Shown: positions 1 to 7,681, numbered from the stretch's first letter. The stretch: DNA of 12,292 nucleotides from CAZBQG01 sp964493945 (GCA_964493945.1 CAZBQG010000131.1:1-12292); one strand, 5' to 3'. The notes: generated by a model from the sequence alone, not told the origin. Translations and numbers: made by a program.

Positions 1-793
1 AGATGCCCAGCTCATTGACCATCACATTGGCCATGGCCAGCGCCAGACTGACATCGGTGCCGACCCGGATGGGTACCCATTCATTGCCTTTGGCGCCCGC
101 CTGATTGGCGAAGGGATCGACGACCACCATGCGCATGCCCCGGGCCCTGGCGTCCGCCGCCATGGTCATGTTGGAAAGGGACGCATGTCCCGCCGCATGG
201 CCTTTTGATGCGCCGAAGAAAACGGCGTAATTGCAATATTGGAAATCGGGCAGGATGGACCAGGAGGCATGCATGACGCCACTGATCAAATGCGCCCCGT
301 TACCGCAATGCAGCCCACCGCCGGCGGCCCCCATATTGATGGCGCCGAAGGCCGACATGAAACAGCGGATGGCGACGAAGCTGGAAAGCACGGTAGTGGT
401 CCGCTGAAAGACCAGCTTTCTGGGGTCTTCGGCGTGGATTTTGGCAAGCCTCGCAGTGATTTCATCCAGCGCCTCGTCCCAGGAAATTTCCTTCCAGCCG
501 GGATCGATCCCCATGCCTTTTTCCGGATTGGTCCGGCGGAGCGGCACGCTGAGGCGGTGGGGATCGTAATGGGTCATGATCCCCGAAACCCCCTTGCCGC
601 AAAGCCGCCCCTTGCCGACGACGCTATCGGGATTGCCCTCGATCTTGGTGATCACCCCGTCCACCCGGTGGGCGACGATGGAGCAGGACCCATAACAAAG
701 GCTGCAAGACGACGGCACCCAGACATCGCTGTCCGGCGTCCCGGCAGGGGCGCCCTGGCCTCTGGCCATTGTTTTTGGATCGATAACGTTCAC
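1..793 (-). CDS. Molybdopterin oxidoreductase, N-terminal part (cut by window edge)
   Basis: About 264 N-terminal residues of a Mo/W-bisMGD oxidoreductase (formate dehydrogenase / nitrate reductase superfamily); the rest lies beyond position 1. Residues 30-37 are C-x2-C-x3-C (SSCSLCYGSC) and a fourth Cys sits at about 65 (GRLCGKG), the usual N-terminal [4Fe-4S] site. Further on come the segments GLHCGNGAHL, FFGASKGHAAGH and VVVDPFANQAG, typical of cofactor-binding regions in this superfamily. There is no twin-arginine signal, so the enzyme is probably cytoplasmic. The start is uncertain: I prefer GTG at 793 with AAGGG about ten bases upstream; ATG at 769 has no visible ribosome binding site. 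The substrate cannot be told from this part. The gene lies just downstream of the malate synthase terminator, so it probably has its own promoter. Confidence 0.9.
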   Translation of the reverse strand, partial: MNVIDPKTMARGQGAPAGTPDSDVWVPSSCSLCYGSCSIVAHRVDGVITKIEGNPDSVVGKGRLCGKGVSGIMTHYDPHRLSVPLRRTNPEKGMGIDPGWKEISWDEALDEITARLAKIHAEDPRKLVFQRTTTVLSSFVAIRCFMSAFGAINMGAAGGGLHCGNGAHLISGVMHASWSILPDFQYCNYAVFFGASKGHAAGHASLSNMTMAADARARGMRMVVVDPFANQAGAKGNEWVPIRVGTDVSLALAMANVMVNELGI

Positions 794-859
794 GTTGATG
801 CAGCCCTTATTCTTCTTTATCGGCAACCGGGTTGGGTCGGCGAGACCTGAGGACCCCCC

Positions 860-916
860 AAAAAAAACTAAACGGCCCCACCGGCTATATCATAAGATAT
901 CATCCGGGGCGCCGTT
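860..916 (-). terminator. Intrinsic terminator after malate synthase
   Basis: Read on the minus strand, outer arms AACGGC (911-916) and GCCGTT (871-876) enclose further pairing (CCCCGG with CCGG-TGGGG) and an inner ATATC/GATAT hairpin. This long stem-loop is followed, after TTAG, by eight T (860-867). Placement about 105 bases after the malate synthase stop suits a Rho-independent terminator. Confidence 0.72.
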
Positions 917-1021
917 ATGTCTACAAATCTCAGGTTGTTTTCCCCGGTCAAAGCCAAGCTGGCAGCCGATGAGCCAAGTTCGGCGGCAGCGGTTTTGTGC
1001 CAGCTTTCCGGAAAGACGTGA

Positions 1022-2638
1022 TTAATCAAGCATTTCGTAGGCGGGCAGGGTCAGGAAATCGCTGAAATCGCCGGCTTTGCTGAGATCGCGGAAAAGCCCG
1101 GCGGCCACCTGGTATTTACCGTTGTCGAAGGCCGCATCACCCACCGTTGCGCGAATATTGCCCATTTCCTCGGTCAGGGTCTTTTCAAAAAGCGCCTGAT
1201 CTATGGTCCTTCCGTCTTCCAGCTTGGCTTCATGTTTGATCCATTGCCAGATCTGGGTGCGCGATATTTCCGCCGTCGCCGCATCCTCCATCAGATTATA
1301 AAGTGCCACACAGCCATTGCCCCGGAGCCAGGCTTCCGTATAGCAAATCCCCACATTGAGATTTTGCCGGAGGCCGGCCTCGGTGATGGTCCCTTCGGGC
1401 AGCGCCAGAAGATCAGAAATTTCGATATTCACGTCCTCGCGTTTCTTGTCGATCTGGTTGGGCTGGGGCATGACCCGGTCAAAAATATCCTTGGCGATGG
1501 AAACCAGGCCCGGATGGGCGACCCAGGTGCCGTCATGGCCGTCATTGGCTTCGCGCTTCTTATCCGCGGTGACTTTCGCCATGGCCTCGGCGTTGGCCGC
1601 CTCATCGTTCCTGACCGGGATTTGGGCGGCCATGCCGCCGATGGCGTGGACGTTGCGCCGGTGGCAAGTCTTGATCACCAAAAGAGAGTAGGAACGCATG
1701 AAATGCTGGGTCATGCCCACCTGCCCACGGTCGGGCAGCACATAGTTAGGATCATTGCGGAATTTCTTGATGAAGCTGAACAGATAATCCCACCTGCCGC
1801 AATTGAGCCCGGCGGAATGATCGCGCAATTCATAAAGGATTTCGTTCAATTCAAAAGAAGCCAGGATGGTTTCGATCAGCACGGTGGCCTTCACCGTCCC
1901 GTTGGGAATGCTCAGCGCCTCCTGGGCGCGGGTGATCACCTGGTTCCAAAGACGGGCCTCCAGATGGTTTTCCAGCTTGGGCAAATAATAATAAGGGCCG
2001 GTGCCCTTGGCCTTCAGGGCCTGATGATTGTGAAACAGGTAAAGGGCGAAATCGAAAAGCGATCCGGATACCGGCTTGCCGTCGACAAGCATGTGTTTTT
2101 CCGGCAGGTGCCAGCCCCGGGGGCGCACCAGAAGGACGGCGGTTTTTTCGTTCAGGCTGTATTCCTTGCCCGATGCCGGGTCCTTGAAGTCGATGGTGCC
2201 TAAAATGGCGTCCCGGAGATTGATATGGCCGCGCACCATATTGTCCCATGTGGGCGCGTTTGAATCCTCGAAGTCGGTCATGAAAATGCTGGCGCCTGAA
2301 TTCAAGGCGTTGATCACCATTTTGCGGTCCGTCGGCCCGGTGATTTCCACCCGCCGGTCCATCAGGTCATCCGGCAGGGGGGCGACGGTCCAATCAGACT
2401 CCCGGACCTCTTTGGTTTCGGGCAGGAAACCGGGGGTCCATCCACCTACCAGTTTTTTCTGAATTTCAATGCGCCGGGCCAGCAATTTGTCCCGCTCAGC
2501 ACCGTATTCGCGCTGGAGAAGAGCGATAAGTCCGATGGCCTCCTGGGTTAGAATTTCCTCGAATCCCGGGCTTATTTCGCCCAGAATTTCCGTACCTTCC
2601 GCATGTTCTGATAAATTCGTCATTTGCTGGTTGGACAA
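1022..2638 (-). CDS. aceB: Malate synthase A
   Basis: Condenses glyoxylate with acetyl-CoA to malate in the glyoxylate cycle; cytoplasmic, Mg-dependent. The 538-residue product matches E. coli malate synthase A in length (533) and along its whole sequence as I recall it: RRVEITGPTDRKMVINALN, FMTDFEDS, RPRGWHLPEKH (catalytic Arg at about 172), LIETILASFE (Mg ligand Glu256), LNCGRWDY (Asp284), NGHDGTWVAHPGL-type segment, and LMEDAATAEISR (catalytic Asp452). I chose a TTG start at 2638 because GGAGGA (2645-2650) lies 6 bases upstream. The open frame extends to 2761, and an ATG at 2623 fits the E. coli N-terminus but is about 20 bases from that Shine-Dalgarno. No isocitrate lyase gene is in the window. 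The gene is divergent from the DksA-like gene and followed by a terminator. Confidence 0.96.
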   Translation of the reverse strand: MSNQQMTNLSEHAEGTEILGEISPGFEEILTQEAIGLIALLQREYGAERDKLLARRIEIQKKLVGGWTPGFLPETKEVRESDWTVAPLPDDLMDRRVEITGPTDRKMVINALNSGASIFMTDFEDSNAPTWDNMVRGHINLRDAILGTIDFKDPASGKEYSLNEKTAVLLVRPRGWHLPEKHMLVDGKPVSGSLFDFALYLFHNHQALKAKGTGPYYYLPKLENHLEARLWNQVITRAQEALSIPNGTVKATVLIETILASFELNEILYELRDHSAGLNCGRWDYLFSFIKKFRNDPNYVLPDRGQVGMTQHFMRSYSLLVIKTCHRRNVHAIGGMAAQIPVRNDEAANAEAMAKVTADKKREANDGHDGTWVAHPGLVSIAKDIFDRVMPQPNQIDKKREDVNIEISDLLALPEGTITEAGLRQNLNVGICYTEAWLRGNGCVALYNLMEDAATAEISRTQIWQWIKHEAKLEDGRTIDQALFEKTLTEEMGNIRATVGDAAFDNGKYQVAAGLFRDLSKAGDFSDFLTLPAYEMLD

Positions 2639-2644
2639 CCGTCT

Positions 2645-2650
2645 TCCTCC
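2645..2650 (-). promoter_or_regulatory. Shine-Dalgarno deciding a TTG start for malate synthase
   Basis: On the minus strand GGAGGA precedes AGACGG and then TTG at 2638, a near-ideal spacing. The next in-frame ATG (2623) is 21 bases from it and has no purine-rich stretch of its own. Confidence 0.6.
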
Positions 2651-2781
2651 GCCAATTCTTTTGTCTAATAGGAAAGGCTGGAGATACAACAGATCACGGT
2701 TGGAATCAAAGGTAAGTTTTGAATGGGTATAAATTTCCCAATTCATGCTACCCTGTTTCATTAATTAGCGAAGCAAAACAG

Positions 2782-3114
2782 ATGGATTTCAAAGCTTTCA
2801 AAGCGAATTTGATGGAGCGCCGCCAGGAACTGATCGAGGTTGCCGAGAGCTCAGAAGACTCACGTGCAACCGTCGAACTTGATCAGTCCCAGGTGGGCCG
2901 GCTGTCGCGCATGGATGCTATGCAATTGCAACAGATGGCTCTTGCAACCGAACGCCGCCGGGAGGTGGAACTGAAACGGATCGATGCGGCCCTCAGCCGC
3001 ATTGAGAAAGGCGATTACGGATATTGTACCGCGTGCGACGGCGATATTTTGCCCAAACGCCTGAAACTTGATCCGGCCGCGCCTCTTTGTATCGATTGTG
3101 CCTCCGGCACATAG
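2782..3114 (+). CDS. TraR/DksA-family C4 zinc-finger protein (short type)
   Basis: A 110-residue protein with an N-terminal helical part and a C-terminal C4 zinc finger: Cys82-x2-Cys85 (YCTACDGDILPKRL) and Cys103-x2-Cys106 (CIDC). The segment VGRLSRMDAMQLQQMA (38-53) is typical of short DksA-like proteins. DksA proteins bind in the secondary channel of RNA polymerase and alter initiation with ppGpp; whether this short relative does so is inferred. It is shorter than E. coli DksA (151). ATG at 2782 follows only a weak GAAG ribosome binding site; an upstream in-frame TTG at 2719 lies inside the divergent leader and is less likely. The last 24 coding bases plus stop are duplicated immediately downstream. 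It converges with the MATE transporter gene, 30 bases away. Confidence 0.88.
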   Translation: MDFKAFKANLMERRQELIEVAESSEDSRATVELDQSQVGRLSRMDAMQLQQMALATERRREVELKRIDAALSRIEKGDYGYCTACDGDILPKRLKLDPAAPLCIDCASGT

Positions 3115-3144
3115 GGCATCGATTGTGCGTCAGGCAAATAGGAA
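3091..3144 (+). repeat. 27-bp tandem duplication of the dksA-like gene 3' end
   Basis: Unit 1 (3091-3117) is the last seven codons, the TAG stop and GGC. Unit 2 (3118-3144) repeats it with three differences in the first 25 bases. Unit 1 encodes IDCASGT-stop and unit 2 encodes IDCASGK-stop in the same frame. Two of the three changes are synonymous third-position changes. Confidence 0.85.
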
Positions 3145-4476
3145 TCAGGGATCACGCACTGCCAGCCAGTGAAACCGCCATGCCAAAAGCACCAGGGCGA
3201 CGATGGTGCCGGCCAGGGTCGCCTGGAAAAGACCCATGGGCCCAAGACCCAGCATACGGGATAAAACCCAGCCCAAGGGCACCATGACGCCAAAAAATGA
3301 GATGAAATGCGCAGCCGATGGGCTCCAGATTTCGCCCCGCCCACGCAACGCATTGGCCATCACCACCTGGCCGCTGTCGGAGATGAGGATCAGCCCGATG
3401 AAACCGATCAGGGGCGCGGCCACTTCGATCAGGCTTTTATCTGTCGCATAAAACCCGGCGAAGGTACCGGGCATGGAGATGATCAAGGCGCCCATAACCA
3501 CCATGATCATGCTGTTCAGACCCAGCCCCGTCCAGCCCGCCCGGTGCATGGCCGCCAAATCCCCGCGCCCGCGGGCGTTGCTCACCAGGACGGCGGTGGA
3601 GGTCGCGAAACCCAGACCAATCATGAAAAACAGGGACAGAATGTTAAAGGCGATGGTGTAGGCGGCAAGGGGCACGGTTCCCAGCAGGCCGGCGAACAGA
3701 CTAAGCGCCGCGAAGGCCGATGATTCGATCCAGGTGCTGGCCCCCGATGCGTATCCGATCCGGCGTTGCTGGGACCAGTCGTGCCACCGGCCAATTGCTT
3801 TCGAGCGCACACCCAGTTGATAGCGTTCATCCATGACCCATAAATAAATAACGATGGCAACGGCACCGAAAAGCCTTGATCCTGACGTCGCCCAGGCGGC
3901 ACCCGCGGCCCCCATGGCGGGCAGGCCCATATTTCCACCGATCAAAAGCCAATTGAGGGTGAAATTAAGGATATTGGCCAGGATCATGATGGCCACCGGC
4001 GGTAAGGGGCGCCGGGTTCCTTCCAGGAGAAAACCGCTGGCCACGAATATCAGTAAAGGCGGCAGGCCAAACCCGAGGATGGCCAGGACCTGCCCACCGC
4101 CCCGGGCCAGGTCCGGGGTCTGGCCGACGAGCAGCAAAAATGGCTCGCCAGCCAGGGAAATCAATGTGCCCACCAAGCCGAACCCAAGCGCCAAAAGAAG
4201 TGTCCGGCGCCAGACGGTGCCGCATTGGCGGGAGTTTCCGGCGCCGAATTCATAGGCGGTCATCACCAAAGCACCGCTCATCAGCCCGAAGGTGGTGACC
4301 ATAATGGCGATGAAAGGGGCCGCCGCGATACCTTGAAACCCAAGTTCCTGGGTGGAAAAACGACCGACCATGACCGCATCCACCGTGCTCATAACCAAAA
4401 GGCCAGCCCGGGAAAGCATGACCGGCCCGGCCAGGCGGCAAAGATCAATGACGGGTTGGCGATAGGGTTGCAGCAA
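3145..4476 (-). CDS. MATE-family multidrug/toxin efflux transporter
   Basis: A 443-residue, very hydrophobic protein with about twelve membrane segments in two related halves, the usual MATE length. The N-terminal segment LAGPVMLSRAGLLVMSTVDAVMVGRFS and the later LNFTLNWLLIGG, GLPAMGAAGAAWATSGSR and NALRGRGEIW stretches are typical of NorM-like proteins. The family exports cationic or other toxic compounds by Na+ or H+ antiport in the inner membrane; the substrate is unknown here. The start is uncertain: TTG at 4476 has AAAGG nine bases upstream, while the first ATG (codon 19) would cut into the first membrane helix. It diverges from the pseudoprotease gene and converges on the DksA-like gene. 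Confidence 0.93.
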   Translation of the reverse strand: MLQPYRQPVIDLCRLAGPVMLSRAGLLVMSTVDAVMVGRFSTQELGFQGIAAAPFIAIMVTTFGLMSGALVMTAYEFGAGNSRQCGTVWRRTLLLALGFGLVGTLISLAGEPFLLLVGQTPDLARGGGQVLAILGFGLPPLLIFVASGFLLEGTRRPLPPVAIMILANILNFTLNWLLIGGNMGLPAMGAAGAAWATSGSRLFGAVAIVIYLWVMDERYQLGVRSKAIGRWHDWSQQRRIGYASGASTWIESSAFAALSLFAGLLGTVPLAAYTIAFNILSLFFMIGLGFATSTAVLVSNARGRGDLAAMHRAGWTGLGLNSMIMVVMGALIISMPGTFAGFYATDKSLIEVAAPLIGFIGLILISDSGQVVMANALRGRGEIWSPSAAHFISFFGVMVPLGWVLSRMLGLGPMGLFQATLAGTIVALVLLAWRFHWLAVRDP

Positions 4477-4605
4477 GGAAGTTAGCCTTTAGAGGGTGTG
4501 AGAGCATGCTGATAGCATAAGCGGAGGTCCGGAGGAATTACTTCTGGCCAGAGGCGGGGCATGGCGGTAGTCTTTAATTAGTTGCATCCACTAGGCGTCG
4601 AAGTC

Positions 4606-5625
4606 ATGGCGGAAATCAAACGGGCGAACGGACATCGGCCCAGCGGATTGCTTCATCTGCTGGACCCGTCCTTGCGTCTGGCGCCCCATCCCCATCCCGA
4701 AGATGTGGATTTTGATCTGGCTGCAGCCCTGTCTTCGGTTGTCCGCCTTTCTTCCAGGGTTCCCCAGGAAGCCAACAGCTCGCGCATGCTGGGCACCTTC
4801 CGCCAAGGCAACGGCGTTCATATCGGCAGGGACGGGCTTATCCTGACCATCGGCTATCTGGTGGTCGATGCCTCGTCCATCAGCCTGCATCTGAAAGGCG
4901 GCAAGACCATAGAGGCCGAGCTGGTCGGCTATAACCATGAAAGCGGTTTTGCCCTGGCCCGGGCCATATCGCCGCTCGATATTCCGTCTTTGGAAATTGG
5001 CGAGTCGGAAAAACTGGAAGAGCGGGACGGCGTGATCATCGCACCCTATGGCGGGGCCGAACATTCCATCAGCGGCTACGTCGTATCGCGCCGCGAATTC
5101 GCCGGTTCCTGGGAATATCTTTTGGACAACGCCATTTTCACGGCACCCATCCATCCCAATTGGAGCGGCTCTGCACTGATCGGCAAGGACGGAAAACTGG
5201 TTGGTATCGGCTCCCTTTGGGTGGCCGACGCCGAAGCCGGGCGCGATGACAGCCCGGGCAACATGTTCGTCCCCATCGATATCCTGAAACCCATCCTGGA
5301 GGATCTGATCAGTATGGGCCGCGCTTCGGGCGAACCTCATCCGTGGCTTGGGCTTTATGCCTCCGAGACCATGGAGCGATTGTTCGTTTCGGGCGTGGTT
5401 CCGGACGGGCCCGCCGCCGCCGCCGGCATCGAACCTGGCGATCTGATCTCAAGCGTGGCCGGGCAAAGCCCTTTGACGCTGGGGGACATGTACAGGAGAA
5501 TCTGGAGCCTGGGTGGGCCGGGGACCGAGGTTGCTTTTGATCTCAGGCGCGACGGAGACGATCTGGAAGTGGTCGTCTTGTCTGATGACCGCTACCGGTT
5601 CATGGGCCGCTACCGGAACCATTAG
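4606..5625 (+). CDS. HtrA-like trypsin-fold/PDZ protein with degenerate catalytic triad
   Basis: A 339-residue protein with a DegP/HtrA-like trypsin-fold domain (about 60-235) followed by one PDZ domain (about 245-325, WLGLYAS...GPAAAAGIEPGDLISSVAGQ). Landmarks align with HtrA: DGLILTIGYLVV corresponds to DGYILTNNHVV, so the catalytic His is Tyr84. HESGFALA corresponds to the TDLAL region, so the Asp is Gly114. HPNWSGSALIG corresponds to GNSGGPL and keeps a Ser (Ser187). With His and Asp gone it is probably not a protease. It has no signal peptide or membrane helix, so it looks cytoplasmic, unlike periplasmic DegP. I recall similar alphaproteobacterial proteins, so it is likely a family rather than a decayed gene. 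ATG 4606 is preferred; a TTG at 4582 is possible. Its role may be peptide or partner binding; this is inference. Confidence 0.85.
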   Translation: MAEIKRANGHRPSGLLHLLDPSLRLAPHPHPEDVDFDLAAALSSVVRLSSRVPQEANSSRMLGTFRQGNGVHIGRDGLILTIGYLVVDASSISLHLKGGKTIEAELVGYNHESGFALARAISPLDIPSLEIGESEKLEERDGVIIAPYGGAEHSISGYVVSRREFAGSWEYLLDNAIFTAPIHPNWSGSALIGKDGKLVGIGSLWVADAEAGRDDSPGNMFVPIDILKPILEDLISMGRASGEPHPWLGLYASETMERLFVSGVVPDGPAAAAGIEPGDLISSVAGQSPLTLGDMYRRIWSLGGPGTEVAFDLRRDGDDLEVVVLSDDRYRFMGRYRNH

Positions 5626-5670
5626 AGCAAATCCCGAGCAGATGGAATCATCTGCGACGACGTATTTGCT
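5626..5670 (+). repeat. REP-like double palindrome
   Basis: The outer arms AGCAAAT (5626-5632) and ATTTGCT (5664-5670) and inner arms GCAGATG (5638-5644) and CATCTGC (5649-5655) share a GAAT loop. The element begins at the base after the stop of the preceding gene. Eight A follow it, so it is not an intrinsic terminator for the plus strand. It resembles interspersed palindromes I recall from alphaproteobacterial genomes; only one copy is in this window. Confidence 0.55.
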
Positions 5671-5699
5671 AAAAAAAACAATGCTTTAGGCGGGCATTG
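5671..5699 (-). terminator. Intrinsic terminator after the AMIN/beta-barrel gene
   Basis: On the minus strand CAATGC (5694-5699), a nine-base loop and GCATTG (5679-5684) are followed directly by eight T (5671-5678). It begins two bases after the stop codon of the gene ending at 5701. Confidence 0.75.
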
Positions 5700-5700
5700 G

Positions 5701-7092
5701 TCAGAATTTGTATCTGGCCCCTACCAGGAAGTTGTGGGTGGAAAATTCCGACGTGAAGGGCGTGCCGTTGGCATCGCTGAATGACGGATCGCCCGTTTCC
5801 ATATAACGGTAAGACCCTTCCAGGGACCATTTTTCATCCAAATCCACCGAGACGCCGCCGCCGAACTGCAAGGCATATACATAATCGCTGTCATCGGACA
5901 TGGTTATGCCATTGGCCGTGGCACTGTTATAGGCGATGCGGGCCAGGCCCAAACCGCCCATCAGAAATGGTGTGAAACGGGTTTGGTTCCTGAAATCATA
6001 AGCCACATTTCCCATGAAGCTGAGGGCGCCGACATCGCCGCTCGCGACCCCGGCGGCGACCGTGGTGCCACTGATTGTTCCCACCACGGATTGTAGGTCA
6101 TTGGCCTGATAATTGATTTCGGCCTCAATGCGGAAATTGTTCTCCAGATCGACGCCGAGCGCGCCCGAGAACAGATACCCCAATTCGTATTCCGTATCAT
6201 TGATGGTGCCGCCACCGCTGTTGGATGCTTCCGTGGCGAAGCCGATACCAAGGTCGCCTCTCCCGTACATTCCCGGAATACCAAATAATCCACCTCCGTC
6301 ATCGGCGGCTGGAGCCATCTCATGTTCGCGCTTTTCGATGGCTTTGAGATAGGGATTTGAACTTGCCGCCGGCGGGCGGGGGGCCCTGGGCCGGGGTTGT
6401 GGATGGGACCGGGGGGATTGGGCATATTGCCCATTGGTTCTGGATAGGGGCACCGGCCGGGCCTGGGTGCGTACCTTGATGGGCGTAGTCTGATCTCCAC
6501 CGAAGGGTTTATGGGGCTTGTAGACGGCCAGATGCAATTGCCCGGCTTGACCGTTTATGCGTCGCGCGGCGGGCAGGCGCAGCTTGGCCGGCCTGAAGGC
6601 ATTCACGGGTTTTGCCGATTTCCGCGCCACCAGGTCCAGCACCAGCCGGTAGCCGCGCTTCCCGGAAGGAGGAATGAGAAAGGATTTGGCCTGGGAGACC
6701 GGCGAGGCGGCCAGAATGCTCAACCGGCCACCCCGTTTTCCCGTAGGGGCAAACTTGAATTCAGTCACCAGGCCTTTGTGGTGGCGGGCAGTTGCGGGTC
6801 TGGCGCGCCATTTGACTTCCGCCAGGTCGATGAAGACCGCAGTACCGTCCTGCGAGACCTGATGGGTGTAACCGACCGGCTGGGAGAGGTCCAGGACCAC
6901 CCGCGTCTTGTCAGGATGAAGGCCGACACGGAGATCCGATATGGATGGGCGCGAGATATGTGGGGCCGGGACCGCCGCCAATTGGCTGTCCTGTTTCGCA
7001 AATGGCAGAGGTTGGCCATTGGCCGCACCTGCCCATACCAACGCCCCCGCCAAACCAAAAAAGACGGAAATAACCCGCATATTGGGTCGCAT
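5701..7092 (-). CDS. Secreted AMIN-domain protein fused to an outer-membrane beta-barrel
   Basis: A 463-residue protein in four parts. (1) A signal peptide, residues 1 to about 26 (MRPNMRVISVFFGLAGALVW, then an Ala-rich cleavage region). (2) An AMIN domain, about 49-155, with ISDLRVGLHPDKTRVVLDLS, VFIDLAEVKW and GYRLVLDLVA; it is close to the N-terminal AMIN domain of AmiC amidases, which targets peptidoglycan. (3) A Pro/Arg-rich linker, about 205-245. (4) An OmpA-like barrel of probably eight strands, about 275-463, with alternating strands (FRIEAEINYQ, ALSFMGNVAYDF, WSLEGSYRYME) and a C-terminal ARYKF with terminal Phe, the outer-membrane sorting signal. No amidase catalytic domain is present. 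ATG 7092 is chosen because GGGAG lies seven bases upstream; TTG 7116 has no such site. It may link outer membrane and cell wall. A terminator follows. Confidence 0.88.
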   Translation of the reverse strand: MRPNMRVISVFFGLAGALVWAGAANGQPLPFAKQDSQLAAVPAPHISRPSISDLRVGLHPDKTRVVLDLSQPVGYTHQVSQDGTAVFIDLAEVKWRARPATARHHKGLVTEFKFAPTGKRGGRLSILAASPVSQAKSFLIPPSGKRGYRLVLDLVARKSAKPVNAFRPAKLRLPAARRINGQAGQLHLAVYKPHKPFGGDQTTPIKVRTQARPVPLSRTNGQYAQSPRSHPQPRPRAPRPPAASSNPYLKAIEKREHEMAPAADDGGGLFGIPGMYGRGDLGIGFATEASNSGGGTINDTEYELGYLFSGALGVDLENNFRIEAEINYQANDLQSVVGTISGTTVAAGVASGDVGALSFMGNVAYDFRNQTRFTPFLMGGLGLARIAYNSATANGITMSDDSDYVYALQFGGGVSVDLDEKWSLEGSYRYMETGDPSFSDANGTPFTSEFSTHNFLVGARYKF

Positions 7093-7171
7093 GTTTCTGC
7101 TCCCATACAGCCGCAACCTAAGATAGGAGCGAGTGTGGAGCGGAATTCGTTAAGATATGCCTAAGAACGCT

Positions 7172-7210
7172 ATATCTAGTGGGATTACCTGGGACCGGGC
7201 ACCTAGATAT
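7172..7210. repeat. Inverted repeat over the end of the GlcG-like gene
   Basis: ATATCTAG (7172-7179) and CTAGATAT (7203-7210) are perfect 8-base inverted arms 23 bases apart, with GC-rich sequence able to pair further inside. The right arm contains the stop codon of the minus-strand gene ending at 7203. No T tract follows, so it may be a weak terminator, an mRNA-end hairpin or an operator for the next gene. Confidence 0.45.
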
Positions 7211-7655
7211 CCACGCCGTCCGTTTCTTCGGGGTCGGGCACCAGGCCCGCCGCCAGCACGCCGGCGATGGCGCAGGCTTCGTCATTTTGCGGGCGGTCAC
7301 CGGCGGCGGCTACCGTGCCCACCACATCACCCTTATCGTCGCGGATCAGGATTCCCCCCTGCATGGGCACGATTTTGCCGCCGAAGACAAGATTCATGGT
7401 GCCCACCAGATCGGGAATATTCTGATGGCGCTGGGCGATGGTCCGGGTCGGCAGTCCCATGGCATAGGCCCCCCAGGCCTTGCCCAAGGCCATATGGGGC
7501 CGAGTGACGCTGGCCGGGTCCGGCTGCTTGAGGACGCGCAACGCGCCACCCGCGTCGAAAACTGCGACCGTCAATGGGGCAAAGCCCAGTTCCCGGCCTT
7601 TTTCCATTGCCTTGTCGCAAATGATTTCCGCTTGTTCGAGCGTCAGAAATGGCAT
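7203..7655 (-). CDS. GlcG/HbpS-family protein
   Basis: A 150-residue single-domain protein of the GlcG/HbpS family. It shows the usual order of motifs: an N-terminal helix beginning TLEQAEIICDKAMEKGRELG, VAVFDAGGALRVLKQPDPAS (30-49), RPHMALGKAWGAYAMG (52-67), GGILIRDDKGDVVGTVAAAG (100-119) and DEACAIAG (125-132). HbpS of Streptomyces binds haem and senses oxidative stress; GlcG accompanies glycolate oxidase genes in E. coli, but its biochemistry is unclear. There is no signal peptide, so it is probably cytoplasmic. ATG at 7655 has GAGGA nine bases upstream. It is divergent from the ThDP-enzyme gene with 94 bases between, which suggests related function or shared control. The substrate or ligand is unknown. 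Confidence 0.87.
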   Translation of the reverse strand: MPFLTLEQAEIICDKAMEKGRELGFAPLTVAVFDAGGALRVLKQPDPASVTRPHMALGKAWGAYAMGLPTRTIAQRHQNIPDLVGTMNLVFGGKIVPMQGGILIRDDKGDVVGTVAAAGDRPQNDEACAIAGVLAAGLVPDPEETDGVDI

Positions 7656-7681
7656 AATTCAAATTCCTCTAAACTTCCAGC

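Noticed and set aside
239..850. A 203-codon open frame on the plus strand at the left end
   Set aside because: It lies opposite the molybdopterin oxidoreductase, whose Cys motif and downstream sequence are clear on the minus strand.
1232..2203. A 323-codon open frame on the plus strand opposite malate synthase
   Set aside because: The minus-strand frame is an unmistakable malate synthase; the plus frame encodes no recognisable protein and is a by-product of GC-rich codon use.
4561..4581. Tiny ORF beginning ATGGCGGTAG before the HtrA-like gene
   Set aside because: It has only six sense codons before TAG and no sign of selection; more likely chance sequence in the leader.
5626..5678. Palindrome plus eight A as a plus-strand terminator
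   Set aside because: A plus-strand intrinsic terminator needs a T tract; the A tract serves as the T tract of the minus-strand terminator instead.
6511..7164. A 217-codon open frame on the plus strand
   Set aside because: It runs opposite the AMIN domain and signal peptide of the minus-strand gene, and its product shows no domain features.
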